From positions 1 through 64,000 of the forward strand of contig NZ_JALOCF010000006.1 of the NCBI RefSeq assembly GCF_023227905.1: a DNA stretch of 64,000 bases, given 5' to 3'. This DNA comes from Methylobacter sp. (GTDB lineage Bacteria > Pseudomonadota > Gammaproteobacteria > Methylococcales > Methylomonadaceae). The notes beneath the pieces are model-generated. The model was given only the letters and a program-made list of their open reading frames with translations. It ran no database searches and was not told the DNA's origin. The first letter of the stretch is position 1. The number at the start of each line of letters is the position of its first letter. The position numbers and the translations under genes were made by a program. Positions 53,890 through 63,096 of the stretch are shown in pieces.

Positions 53890-56800
53890 TTATTTTTCTT
53901 CAGGCTTAACAATTATCTCTTTAGCTACGGATTTATGCCAAAGCCCATTGCTTGAGAAACACTCCCAGCCCCATTTCAGCCAGTTCAGCAACGACACCGC
54001 CAGCCAGAGCGACCAGGCCAGCATCAATACCCGATACGCGATTAGCGGCACTGAAATCAGCGTCGCAACCGGCAAAATCGCCGGGCTTCTATCCTGATAC
54101 CAGTTTAAGTTGAATGCCGAGGAGTGGTTGCCGATAATCTGCATATCGGGCGATCCCAGCAAGCCCCGTTCGACCGCTAAAAACAGCATGCCCAGCGATA
54201 TCACGGTCAATACGCCAATAGCAACTTGCACTATATTAAAATAGTGGACATCGGAAACCGGCTGCGTCTTGCGCCAGCCCAGCAGCATTAACCATGCAAT
54301 CACAATGCCCGCCGATTCCAAGGGAATCTGGCTAAGCCCCACCAATAACAGGAACCAGTGCCGGGCTTTTAACGGTGTCAGCCGGATTTTGCCCATGCCC
54401 AGAGACAGCATAACAATAACGATCAGCACGCCCCAAAATAAAACCGCGGGCCCCAATTTCGGCCCCATCGTAAACAATACCCAGCGATCCTGACCCAAGC
54501 CGATATTCAGGTTGGCGTTGACACTCGCTATTCCCAAGTCAACCTGTGGTGTGAGCATAGCCGCTGTTATGCCGGCCGCTTCCCGCCAGCTGATTGAGAC
54601 ATCCTGTTTGCCGGGATTGATCGGTACCGTGAGCTTTCTGCCATCCTGCCTGATCGGCTGGGTCTGTCCGTTAATGGCAACGGCTTGCAATACGGCTTTT
54701 TCCGGCAGGATGAGCGTGTGTTGCGACCCTTGCGAACTTCTCAGGCTGATATTCAATTCGGCTTCCTGGTTACGCTGCCCCGGCTTGATGCTTAACCGGC
54801 TGTTATCGATGGTTAAGGTTTGGCCTTCCACCGCTGTGGGCCGGGTTATGTGCAGGGTAATTTTTTCGCCCGGCCAGGGATGCCATTCAGGCAGCCATTG
54901 CCCGTCATTATTCAGGTGAATCATCGCGATGCCGGTCGTTTCAACATGCCAGACGGGGCTTACATCTGCCTTCAACACCTCTATCCATTGCTCTGTTTCG
55001 GACGCGACAAAATCGATTTTTTCCGATTTATCCAGCGTAGATTCCCATTGCAATTCGGTTTGCTGAGCCGGGATATTAACCTCAGCCTTGCCTTCTTTAA
55101 CCCGAACGCCTGCCGTAGTGACCGATTCGCCCGGCAGCAAGGGGACGGCCAATACCACGGCGGAGTTTGCCGGTGAAATCCGGATGATGCGGGTAACCAC
55201 ATGCCAGTCCAGGCCCAGGTGCAGGGTACGTTCAATCCTGACAAACGGCGGCAAGGTACTGGGTTCCAGTTCGGCTGTGCGTTGCTGCTCGGTCCGGTTG
55301 ATGCGGCTAAATTGCAGTTGATCGTCAACCGCGCTGTTCTCCTGTAGGCCGATGACCTGCCAGCCGGTATTTTGAATGCTGACCCAGTTCGGTTTTAACG
55401 GCAACGGCAGCGTGAACTTGCTTAACATGGGCACAGCCCCGCCCAGTACCACCTGATGCTCTCCTTCGCTCAGGTTAAGCCACAAGCCGTTGTTATCGCG
55501 ATAAAGCCCCGGCGCTATTTTGCCGTCAACAAAAACATGATTGGGGAACCATTGTTCATATTCGGCGGGTAAAGGAATGGCTACGGATTGCTGGGCATGC
55601 ACCTGTAGCGCGATCGCCAGTTCCTTATCGTTAATGGTTATCTTCATCTGCGGAATTTGCGCGCAACCGGGTAAACAGTCCGGCGGCACCGGTTTCTCCA
55701 ACAGCTTGCTGCGCAATTCATCCAGAACGGCTTTATCCGGAATTTCGGCATAGGTTTTTTGCGACGGCATGGACAGCATAGGCAACAGCAAAAACCACAG
55801 CAACAGCGGTGCCGAAGGCTGCGCCTTTTTAAACTTCAATTTTTCAAAAGCGCCAAACATCAACAAGGCCAGCGCCGCAACCAAAACTGTACGGATGAAG
55901 TTGAGCAGCATGGTCTGTGTCGGCGTTAAATACCATAAGCGCAGCTGCTGCTGAGCATCAACCGAACCGTTCCATGACAGCAATACTTTATGCCATTGCC
56001 ATTGCGGCAAGCCGGGGCCGGTTTGCACCTTGGCTTTAGGGTCGATGCGCTCAAAATCGATTGCTGCGTCAGAATAACCATAAGACGATGAGGAATCGGA
56101 TGGCACAGACCTTTTTAATGCGCGTTCGCTCATCTCGCTCTTCATTTGAGGGGCTGGTGCCGATGTCGGAGCCTCCATTTCTGTCATAACGTGATATTGG
56201 GGGTCCTGCATATTGACCCTTTGCCAGGGTTTTTCCAGTTGCGGATAAAGACCGGTGCGCACCTGCGCCACCATAAAGGGCAAGGTGAGCATGATTAACG
56301 CCAGCCAGAAAGCATAGCGATACCAGTTGACGAATTTTAAAAACCGGCCTTGCGGCAATACCTTGATCAAGGCGGTCGCGGCCAGAATGTTCAGCCAGAC
56401 AAAATGCGGCGAGCCCGGCTCATGCCAGATCAGCACCAGGGTGACCAGGGCGAGAGCGCCCCAATAGGGAGCCCACAGCCGGCCTGTCGCCAGAGCTGCA
56501 ATTAGCACCAGGAACAAGTCCAGCAATGTCCAGCGAGAAAGCCAGCTGTCAGGCACATTGTCAACGCCGCCGGCCGCCAGCAAGCGCCAGCCCGGCGGCA
56601 GGTTAAGTTCGGCGCTGACGTTGTGGAAATCCTGTTCCCAACCAACCGCACTGACGGCATTAACAGGGCCGGTGATTCGGCTGTCGGCGTCCAGTGTTAT
56701 CGAGCCGGTTCTGACTTCCACGCCTTGCTTGCCGGAGTTATCCTGGGTAATAAATTGATTGTTGCCGTTTAAGGTGACTCTGCCCAATTGCGTTTGCGGC

Positions 56801-57972
56801 AAGGTATTCAGCCGCCAGCCGCGGGTCATGGTGCCGCTGATCATGTCATTGACGGTGTAGCCTTGGCCGTCGAAATCCAGCCACAGCTTTCTGGTTAAAT
56901 TGAGTTGATTGGGTTCGGGCTCCGGGTCGCCCCGGCGTATGGTTTTAAAGCCCATGGACTGGCCCTGACTGATTTTATAAGCCGGGAGATTTTTCCAATC
57001 GTCCGGCAAATTGGTTTGATTGGGATCGATGGCGCTGAGCTGTTCGATTTCAACAACCCGCAATTGGGGGCGGGCGTCGAATACCCAGATTTCCGATTCC
57101 GGCCACTGGATGCCTTGCTCGCTCCCAAGCTCCAGCCTGGGAGCGGGGAGCGCATTCAGCTCTTTAGTGTTTCTCGCCAGTATGTCGATCTGCCAGTGGC
57201 CGGGGCGCAGCTGCATCAATAATTGTCCGTCGGGTTCCAGTCGGGCGGGCAATGGGCTTTGTAAACTCAACGGGATAAAACCGTCCAAAATAGGCCGGGG
57301 CAATTTTACTTCACGCTGCTCGCCGGAAACGTCCAGCATCAGTCGGGTTAAAACTTGTGCGGGTACTTCATCAATGACTTTTCGAAAGACCTGAATGTCC
57401 AGGTTGTTTTGGAGGTTTTCCGGTTTTTTCAAGCCGGTTTCGCTTTCTTTCAGCCACAGTTGCCCGTCCTTAATGGCCGGGGTCGGTATTGCCGTCCCGT
57501 TAATACGCAGCTCAACCAGCCCGGTATCGTCGGGTATCTTTAAGTTATCAGGAATGGCAGTCCACAAGAATCCGCCTTTGATTTTGTGCGGCAAGCCCGC
57601 CGTCAGTTTAATCGAGGGGCTGCCGTTTCTATCCATGACCAGCGCGGTCTTGTCATCAACCGTCACATTAAGCGGCCAGTGGTTTTTATCGCCCGGCAAG
57701 CTGATCCAGCTGTCTTGGTACACCAGCCAGCTCATCGAGAAGATGCCTTTATCGTGCGTTAAATCCAGCTGTGTTTGAGTAGGCCAGCTACAGCGTTTTT
57801 GTTCATAACTGTTGTAGATGAAAGGGCAGGAGATGGGCTCCGGGCTATCGTGCAATACCCAGGCTATCCAGGGTTTGAGAGGCTCCGGCACCTGTTCGGG
57901 AGTTAACGGTTTTGCCTGCGTGACCGATGCGAATAATACGGCGCTTAAAAATAGCCAGACGATACGACTCAT
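53890..57972 (-). CDS. 1360-residue envelope protein of two repeated modules
   Basis: The ATG at 57972 has CAGGAG 6 nt upstream, and a signal peptide ends 'SVTQA'. A periplasmic region of about 460 residues is followed by helices near 483-575 and again near 694-735. A second periplasmic region (about 735-1170) and a C-terminal helix cluster (about 1180-1345) complete it. The two periplasmic regions look related: each begins with a pair of cysteines (C49/C61 and C766/C770), then a beta-rich stretch with 'VTVDDKTALVMDRNGSPSIK' in one and 'VFVDGKIAPGLYRDNNGLWL' in the other. I do not recognise a named family. The layout suggests a large inner-membrane scaffold facing the periplasm. Confidence 0.75.
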   Translation of the reverse strand: MSRIVWLFLSAVLFASVTQAKPLTPEQVPEPLKPWIAWVLHDSPEPISCPFIYNSYEQKRCSWPTQTQLDLTHDKGIFSMSWLVYQDSWISLPGDKNHWPLNVTVDDKTALVMDRNGSPSIKLTAGLPHKIKGGFLWTAIPDNLKIPDDTGLVELRINGTAIPTPAIKDGQLWLKESETGLKKPENLQNNLDIQVFRKVIDEVPAQVLTRLMLDVSGEQREVKLPRPILDGFIPLSLQSPLPARLEPDGQLLMQLRPGHWQIDILARNTKELNALPAPRLELGSEQGIQWPESEIWVFDARPQLRVVEIEQLSAIDPNQTNLPDDWKNLPAYKISQGQSMGFKTIRRGDPEPEPNQLNLTRKLWLDFDGQGYTVNDMISGTMTRGWRLNTLPQTQLGRVTLNGNNQFITQDNSGKQGVEVRTGSITLDADSRITGPVNAVSAVGWEQDFHNVSAELNLPPGWRLLAAGGVDNVPDSWLSRWTLLDLFLVLIAALATGRLWAPYWGALALVTLVLIWHEPGSPHFVWLNILAATALIKVLPQGRFLKFVNWYRYAFWLALIMLTLPFMVAQVRTGLYPQLEKPWQRVNMQDPQYHVMTEMEAPTSAPAPQMKSEMSERALKRSVPSDSSSSYGYSDAAIDFERIDPKAKVQTGPGLPQWQWHKVLLSWNGSVDAQQQLRLWYLTPTQTMLLNFIRTVLVAALALLMFGAFEKLKFKKAQPSAPLLLWFLLLPMLSMPSQKTYAEIPDKAVLDELRSKLLEKPVPPDCLPGCAQIPQMKITINDKELAIALQVHAQQSVAIPLPAEYEQWFPNHVFVDGKIAPGLYRDNNGLWLNLSEGEHQVVLGGAVPMLSKFTLPLPLKPNWVSIQNTGWQVIGLQENSAVDDQLQFSRINRTEQQRTAELEPSTLPPFVRIERTLHLGLDWHVVTRIIRISPANSAVVLAVPLLPGESVTTAGVRVKEGKAEVNIPAQQTELQWESTLDKSEKIDFVASETEQWIEVLKADVSPVWHVETTGIAMIHLNNDGQWLPEWHPWPGEKITLHITRPTAVEGQTLTIDNSRLSIKPGQRNQEAELNISLRSSQGSQHTLILPEKAVLQAVAINGQTQPIRQDGRKLTVPINPGKQDVSISWREAAGITAAMLTPQVDLGIASVNANLNIGLGQDRWVLFTMGPKLGPAVLFWGVLIVIVMLSLGMGKIRLTPLKARHWFLLLVGLSQIPLESAGIVIAWLMLLGWRKTQPVSDVHYFNIVQVAIGVLTVISLGMLFLAVERGLLGSPDMQIIGNHSSAFNLNWYQDRSPAILPVATLISVPLIAYRVLMLAWSLWLAVSLLNWLKWGWECFSSNGLWHKSVAKEIIVKPEEK

Positions 57973-58090
57973 AATGCACTCCTGATTAATGTCGGGTGGT
58001 ATGCCGGAGTAAGGCCGACCACGAGTGGCGTAGGTCAGGCGTTTACGGAAATCTGTGCGGTGTATTGGATAAGCCGGGTTTCGCATTCGC

Positions 58091-58374
58091 TCAAACTGGC
58101 TTATCCGGGGTTACAGTTTTTGTCTGTAATGGAAAGCGTGCCGGATGCTTGATGATTTCCAGTGTTAAATCGACATCGATATCGGCCAATAAAAGTGCCC
58201 CGGCGATTGTTCTTCAACATTAATGACTGATTTAATCTGCTGACTTTTAAACCACGGAAAATCGTCATAGGACATGAATAATTCTTCATCATGAGTTAGC
58301 AGCCAGACCCCGTGGGTTGATATATGCGTAACTTCAACCGGGGAAGTGTTGTTGCCATGCGCTAATGAGCTCAC
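58091..58374 (-). pseudogene. DUF2442 family gene, frameshifted
   Basis: The N-terminal frame starts at a GTG (58374) and reads 'PVEVTHISTHGVWLLTHDEE...VINVEEQSPGHFYWP' (shown in part), then hits a stop. The expected end 'DIDVDLTLEIIKHPARFPLQ' continues in another frame to 58091. One base is missing near 58183-58190. The family is short (about 80-95 residues) and usually encoded beside DUF4160, as here. Confidence 0.75.
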
Positions 58375-58573
58375 CGTAATGTCCCTCCAGAAGTAATTCG
58401 GTTTCTTTTAACTGCTTTCTTGAATATTGATAATTCTTAGCCAATTCAATTTCCGGTTCTAGCCAGAATTTAGCTTCTCCGTCTCCTGAAACAATATAAA
58501 CATGCATTCCGGGCTCTTCTCTGGAAAAGAAAAAGAACCGATAACCATTTTCTTTAAATACTGTTGGACTCAT
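58334..58573 (-). CDS. DUF4160 family protein
   Basis: The 79-residue protein has 'GYRFFFFSREEPGMHVYIVS', 'GDGEAKFWLEPEIELAKN' and 'LKETELLLEGHYGELISAWQ', the DUF4160 pattern. It overlaps the start of the DUF2442 gene by 41 nt. Such pairs behave like small toxin-antitoxin-type modules, but no activity is established. Confidence 0.85.
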   Translation of the reverse strand: MSPTVFKENGYRFFFFSREEPGMHVYIVSGDGEAKFWLEPEIELAKNYQYSRKQLKETELLLEGHYGELISAWQQHFPG

Positions 58574-58627
58574 TTAGGCATCCAATCTACAGAACATGTC
58601 CAGTTCCATGATAGCGTATGGAAACAA

Positions 58628-59218
58628 TCACCTCTCCAGAAAATTCCTCAACATATCATGCCCATGCTCGGTCAGGACCGATTCGGGATGAAATTGCACG
58701 CCTTCAATATCCAGTTCTTTGTGCCTTACACCCATGATTTCATCGAGTTTGCCCGCCGCATCCTGTGTCCAGGCGGTTATTTCCAGGCAATCGGGAATAC
58801 TTTGCTGTTCTATGACCAGCGAATGGTAACGGGTGGCTGTAAATGGGTTGTTAAGCCCTTTGAACACGCCTTGATCCTGATGATAAACCAGCGAGGTTTT
58901 GCCGTGCATGATGCTTTTGGCATGGACGATATTGCCGCCGAATGCATAACCGATGCTTTGATGTCCCAGGCAAACCCCCAGAATAGGAATTTTCCCGGCA
59001 AATTTTAAAATGGCTTCAACGGAAATGCCGGCTTCCTTAGGGGTACAAGGGCCGGGTGATATCACCAGTTTGTCGGGTGCGAGTTTTTCTATATCTTCTA
59101 CTGTGACTTGGTCGTTACGCACCACGGTCACATCGGCGCCCAACTCGCCAAAATATTGCACCAGGTTGTAAGTGAACGAGTCGTAATTATCGACCATGAC
59201 GACTTTGACGGCACTCAT
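58628..59218 (-). CDS. trpG: anthranilate synthase glutamine amidotransferase
   Basis: The 196-residue class I amidotransferase has the nucleophile in '[17 protein letters not shown]' and the His/Glu pair in '[14 protein letters not shown]'. It supplies ammonia to TrpE in tryptophan synthesis and may also serve 4-aminobenzoate synthesis. The start overlaps the trpE stop by 4 nt. Confidence 0.95.
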   Translation of the reverse strand: MSAVKVVMVDNYDSFTYNLVQYFGELGADVTVVRNDQVTVEDIEKLAPDKLVISPGPCTPKEAGISVEAILKFAGKIPILGVCLGHQSIGYAFGGNIVHAKSIMHGKTSLVYHQDQGVFKGLNNPFTATRYHSLVIEQQSIPDCLEITAWTQDAAGKLDEIMGVRHKELDIEGVQFHPESVLTEHGHDMLRNFLER

Positions 59219-60702
59219 GATTGCTCCCCTTCCAAGCCTGCTTCGGCCATATTCACAGCGCGGAAAATGGCGCGGCCTTTATTCATGGTTTCATCCCATT
59301 CGTTTTCGGGCACGGAATCGTAGACGATACCGGCACCGGCTTGTATATGTAGCATGTTGTTCTTAATCACGGCGGTCCTGATCGCGATGGCGGTATCGAG
59401 GTTGCCGGACCAGGCTATGTAGCCGACTGCGCCCGCGTAAACGCCGCGTTTGACGGGTTCGAGCTCGTCGATGATTTCCATCGCGCGTATTTTCGGCGCG
59501 CCGCTGACGGTACCGGCCGGAAAGGTCGCGGCCAGCACGTCAAAGGCGTTTTCGCCTTGTTGCAGTTGTCCGGTGACGTTGGAGACGATGTGCATGACGT
59601 GCGAATAGCGCTCGACGATCATTTTATCGGTTAATTGTACGGTGCCGATCTCTGCAACCCGGCCCACATCATTGCGGCCCAGGTCGATCAGCATTAGATG
59701 TTCGGCCAGCTCTTTGGGATCGGCCAGCAGGTCTTTTTCCAGCTCAAGATCCTGCTCAGGTGTTAAGCCACGGCGACGGGTACCCGCAATCGGGCGTACC
59801 GTGACCATGTTGTCTTCCAGCCTGACCAGTATTTCCGGCGACGAGCCGACAATATGGAAGTCGTCCAGGTTCAGGTAAAACATGTACGGCGAAGGATTCA
59901 GGCAGCGCAAAGCCCGGTATAAATTAAGTGGCGAGGCGGTGTAAGGAATGGACATGCGTTGCGACAGCACTACCTGCATGATGTCGCCGTCGGTGATGTA
60001 TTCTTTGGCTTTCAATACTGCATTTTCAAAGCCTTGTTGGGTAAAGCCGGAGATGAAATCGGATTCTTCGACCTGTCTGGGGGCATGATGGTTTTTAGGT
60101 TTGGCTTGCAGCTCGCGTAGTTTTACAGCCAAGTCAGCCACTCGCGCGACGGCACGGTTATAGGCGTCAGGTTCTTCAGGATTGGCGTGAGTCAGCAGCA
60201 GCATTTTGCCGGACAAATTGTCGAACACCAGCATTTCTTCCGACACCATCAGCAGGATGTCGGGATTGCCGAGCGGATCGGACTTTTCTGTGCCGCGCAA
60301 CTTTGGCTCGATATAGCCGATGGTTTCATAGCCGAAATAGCCGACCAGGCCGCCGTTAAAGCGGGGCAGGGTGTCAATGTCGGGAACGTTATAGCGCGAC
60401 TTGAACTGTTCTATCCAGATCAGCGGGTTATCGTGGGCTATCGTTTCCAGCAGTTCGCCGTTTTGTTCCAGGCGAATTTGACTGCCGGTGATTTTGACGA
60501 CAGTAAGGCAGGGCAAACCAATAATTGAATAACGACCCCATTGCTCACCGCCGTGCACCGATTCGAATAAATAGGAATAAGGGCCGTCGGCCAACTTAAG
60601 GTAAGCGCTTAACGGCGTATCCAAATCGGCCAATACTTCGCGGCAAACCGGGATGCGGTTGTAGCCCTGCCGGGCATAGTGATTGAATTGTTCTGGGGTC
60701 AT
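59215..60702 (-). CDS. trpE: anthranilate synthase component I
   Basis: The product is about 495 residues from the ATG at 60702; a TTG at 60732 is the alternative. '[15 protein letters not shown]' contains a variant of the tryptophan feedback site (LLES-type). '[20 protein letters not shown]', '[20 protein letters not shown]' and '[20 protein letters not shown]' form the chorismate-binding core. It converts chorismate to anthranilate with TrpG. It begins 4 nt after the broken vapC gene. Confidence 0.95.
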   Translation of the reverse strand: MTPEQFNHYARQGYNRIPVCREVLADLDTPLSAYLKLADGPYSYLFESVHGGEQWGRYSIIGLPCLTVVKITGSQIRLEQNGELLETIAHDNPLIWIEQFKSRYNVPDIDTLPRFNGGLVGYFGYETIGYIEPKLRGTEKSDPLGNPDILLMVSEEMLVFDNLSGKMLLLTHANPEEPDAYNRAVARVADLAVKLRELQAKPKNHHAPRQVEESDFISGFTQQGFENAVLKAKEYITDGDIMQVVLSQRMSIPYTASPLNLYRALRCLNPSPYMFYLNLDDFHIVGSSPEILVRLEDNMVTVRPIAGTRRRGLTPEQDLELEKDLLADPKELAEHLMLIDLGRNDVGRVAEIGTVQLTDKMIVERYSHVMHIVSNVTGQLQQGENAFDVLAATFPAGTVSGAPKIRAMEIIDELEPVKRGVYAGAVGYIAWSGNLDTAIAIRTAVIKNNMLHIQAGAGIVYDSVPENEWDETMNKGRAIFRAVNMAEAGLEGEQS

Positions 60703-60706
60703 GGTG

Positions 60707-61090
60707 TTAGTCGGATAGTTGTATATTTTCAATCACCTCGGTCATGAGGCGAAAATGCTTGTCCAGCGAATAAATTTTACAATTCTGTTGTCTTGAATTT
60801 TGAGCGATCAGCAAATCAGGAATGCCGATACCGTTATGACCCTTACTTAAACAAGCCGTTTGCCAATTAATAATTTCAGCCCAGTTGGGCTGTAAGGGCA
60901 ATAGTGTTATGTTATTCAGCAATTCAATAACCTTAAATTGCTTTTTTAATAGCCAAAAAAGGAACCAGCTCTGTAAGGATAATATCGTTAATAACAATTA
61001 AATTATCATCTATTAAAGTATCTAGCCCGCTTGAGTTGGCACCACTTTTGAAATAGTCGATCCAAATAGATGTATCAATCAAAATGCGCA
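60707..61090 (-). pseudogene. VapC-type PIN toxin gene, frameshifted
   Basis: From the ATG at 61090 the frame reads 'MRILIDTSIWIDYFKSG...ILTELVPFLAIKK' (in part) and stops. The rest, 'FKVIELLNNITLLPLQPNWA' to 'GIPDLLIAQ' and '[16 protein letters not shown]', is in the next frame. One base too many in the T6 or A6 runs (60942-60960) explains the break. All four acidic catalytic residues (D6, E in TEL, D in PDLL, D in LDKH) are retained, so it is either recently inactivated or mis-sequenced. Confidence 0.8.
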
Positions 61091-61281
61091 TTTCGGTTTC
61101 TTAGCGTATCTATATCCATCTCCAGACCGATTGCGCCTTTATAAGACTTTAATCCCGCCACTTTATTTTTCTTAATCAGCTCCTGCAATGCCAAAACAAT
61201 GACTTTTGTTTTTGTTTTAGCATCAGTCAGTCGCATGGCTTCTTTAATTAATTCATCAGACAAATTGAGCGAAGTTTTCAT
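61075..61281 (-). CDS. VapB-type antitoxin
   Basis: The 68-residue protein has 'KTSLNLSDELIKEAMRLTDA' and 'KTKVIVLALQELIKKNKVAG', typical of ribbon-helix-helix VapB antitoxins. The tail 'YKGAIGLEMDIDTLRNRNAH' would bind the toxin. It overlaps the vapC start by 16 nt. Confidence 0.85.
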   Translation of the reverse strand: MKTSLNLSDELIKEAMRLTDAKTKTKVIVLALQELIKKNKVAGLKSYKGAIGLEMDIDTLRNRNAHFD

Positions 61282-61344
61282 AGATATAGCTCCAATAAGT
61301 AAACTCGCCGGATTGGGTTTTTGAAACCCAATCCGCAAACACGA

Positions 61345-62016
61345 TTAACCCGCTTTAGCCAATTCAGCGCGCATCTCATCGATTACTTTTTTGTAATCAG
61401 GTTGGCTGAAAATCGCTGAACCTGCGACGAAAGTGTCGGCGCCGGCTGCTTTAATTTCCCGGATATTATCGGTTTTAACGCCGCCGTCGATTTCCAGGCG
61501 GATATTCAAGCCGCTGTCGTCGATTCTTTGTCTGACTTGACGCAGTTTATCCAGCGCTGAAGGGATGAAAGACTGGCCACCGAAGCCGGGGTTAACCGAC
61601 ATCAACAAAATCATGTCCAGCTTGTCCATGACGTAATCCAGATAATGCAGCGGCGTGCCGGGATTAAATACCAGTCCAGCCTTGCAGCCGTTGTCTTTGA
61701 TCAATTGCAGGGTGCGGTCGATATGCACGGACGCTTCTGGGTGGAACGTAATGATACTGGCGCCGGCTTTGGCAAAATCGGGAATAAGACGATCAACAGG
61801 CTCAACCATTAAATGCACGTCAATGGGGGCAGTAACGCCGTGTTTTCTCAGCGCTTCGCAAACCAAAGGCCCGATGGTCAGGTTGGGTACAAAATGGTTA
61901 TCCATTACATCAAAATGCACAACATCGGCGCCGGCTTTTAAAACATTATCAACTTCTTCACCCAATTTGGCGAAATTAGCTGACAGAATGGAGGGCGCAA
62001 TCCAGTTTTCGTTCAT
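61345..62016 (-). CDS. rpe: ribulose-phosphate 3-epimerase
   Basis: The 223-residue TIM barrel interconverts ribulose-5-phosphate and xylulose-5-phosphate. '[17 protein letters not shown]', metal ligands in '[19 protein letters not shown]' and '[11 protein letters not shown]', and '[14 protein letters not shown]' and '[11 protein letters not shown]' are complete. In methylotrophs of the RuMP type this step helps regenerate the formaldehyde acceptor. Confidence 0.96.
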   Translation of the reverse strand: MNENWIAPSILSANFAKLGEEVDNVLKAGADVVHFDVMDNHFVPNLTIGPLVCEALRKHGVTAPIDVHLMVEPVDRLIPDFAKAGASIITFHPEASVHIDRTLQLIKDNGCKAGLVFNPGTPLHYLDYVMDKLDMILLMSVNPGFGGQSFIPSALDKLRQVRQRIDDSGLNIRLEIDGGVKTDNIREIKAAGADTFVAGSAIFSQPDYKKVIDEMRAELAKAG

Positions 62017-62134
62017 TTTATGATCCTCGTGAATTAAAAAAATTATTAATTATATCTTCTTTTTACGCAAACTCTTATGTTTACGCTTGGGTTTATAATA
62101 GCTGCACTTGAAATTATACGGATAAGCTTAACTC

Positions 62135-63010
62135 ATGAAACTGGTAACCTTCATTCATAATGATAAAACCCGTGTAGGCGCTGTCGTTGATGGCTTTGTT
62201 GTTGACGGCAAAAATAATACTAAAATCCCGGAAACCATGCTTGAATTTCTAAGCGCAGGTGCCGCCGCGTTAGATGCGATGCAGCGACAAATCGACAGCG
62301 GCGAAGGCCGTATCGCTCTGGATCAGGTCAAGCTGTTGGCGCCGGTGCCAAGACCCGGTAAATATCTGGCCATCAGTCTGAATTATAACGATCATATCGA
62401 AGAAACCGGCCTGGATAAGCCGGAATATCCCAGTTTTTTCACCAAGCAGGGCACCTGTGTGATCGGACACAGCGATGCGATTCATCGGCCGAAAGTTTCC
62501 GATAAGTTGGATTATGAAGGCGAGCTGGCTTTTGTTATCGGCACGCGCTGTCGCCATGTGCCTGTCGACAAAGCTCATCAAGTCATTGCCGGATTTACCA
62601 TTGCCAATGATGTTTCGGTGCGTGACTGGCAGTTTCGTTCGCCGACTTTTACCTTGGGTAAATCATTCGATACCCACGGCCCGTTAGGGCCTTGGCTGGT
62701 GACCAGCGATGAAATCGGCGATCCGCATAATCTGGACCTTAAAACCTGGATTGATGATGAGCTGCGGCAAAACTCCAATACCCGCAATATGATCTTTAAC
62801 TGCTATGAAATGATCGCCTATTTGTCGCAAGCGATGACGCTGGAGCCGGGAGACGTTATTGCCACAGGCACGCCTGCCGGGGTCGGCGTAAAAATGAAGC
62901 CGCGCGGCTACATGTTGCCGGGACAAATTGCCCGGATTGAGATTGAGGGTATTGGGACGCTGGTTAATCCGGTTATTGATGAGCCGGATAATTGGCTACG
63001 TATGAACTGA
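62135..63010 (+). CDS. fumarylacetoacetate hydrolase family protein
   Basis: The 291-residue protein has the FAH-fold C-terminal domain: 'KYLAISLNYNDHIEETGLDK', 'FFTKQGTCVIGHSDAI', 'LDYEGELAFVIGTRCRHVPV' (metal-binding Glu), 'TIANDVSVRDWQFRSPTFTL' and 'GDVIATGTPAGVGVKMKP'. Such enzymes hydrolyse or decarboxylate acylpyruvates. The specific substrate cannot be told. Confidence 0.9.
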   Translation: MKLVTFIHNDKTRVGAVVDGFVVDGKNNTKIPETMLEFLSAGAAALDAMQRQIDSGEGRIALDQVKLLAPVPRPGKYLAISLNYNDHIEETGLDKPEYPSFFTKQGTCVIGHSDAIHRPKVSDKLDYEGELAFVIGTRCRHVPVDKAHQVIAGFTIANDVSVRDWQFRSPTFTLGKSFDTHGPLGPWLVTSDEIGDPHNLDLKTWIDDELRQNSNTRNMIFNCYEMIAYLSQAMTLEPGDVIATGTPAGVGVKMKPRGYMLPGQIARIEIEGIGTLVNPVIDEPDNWLRMN

Positions 63011-63023
63011 TGTATTGCAAAGT

Positions 63024-63079
63024 CACCACGAATAGCGCGATACGAAGAAAATATACAAAACTGCGTACTGTTCGTGGCG
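63024..63079. repeat. CACGAAG-family inverted repeat, diverged
   Basis: CACCACGAA on the left and TTCGTGGCG on the right flank partly paired inner arms. It fills the gap between two convergent genes. Confidence 0.5.
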
Positions 63080-63096
63080 AAAATTGTAGCTGTGCC

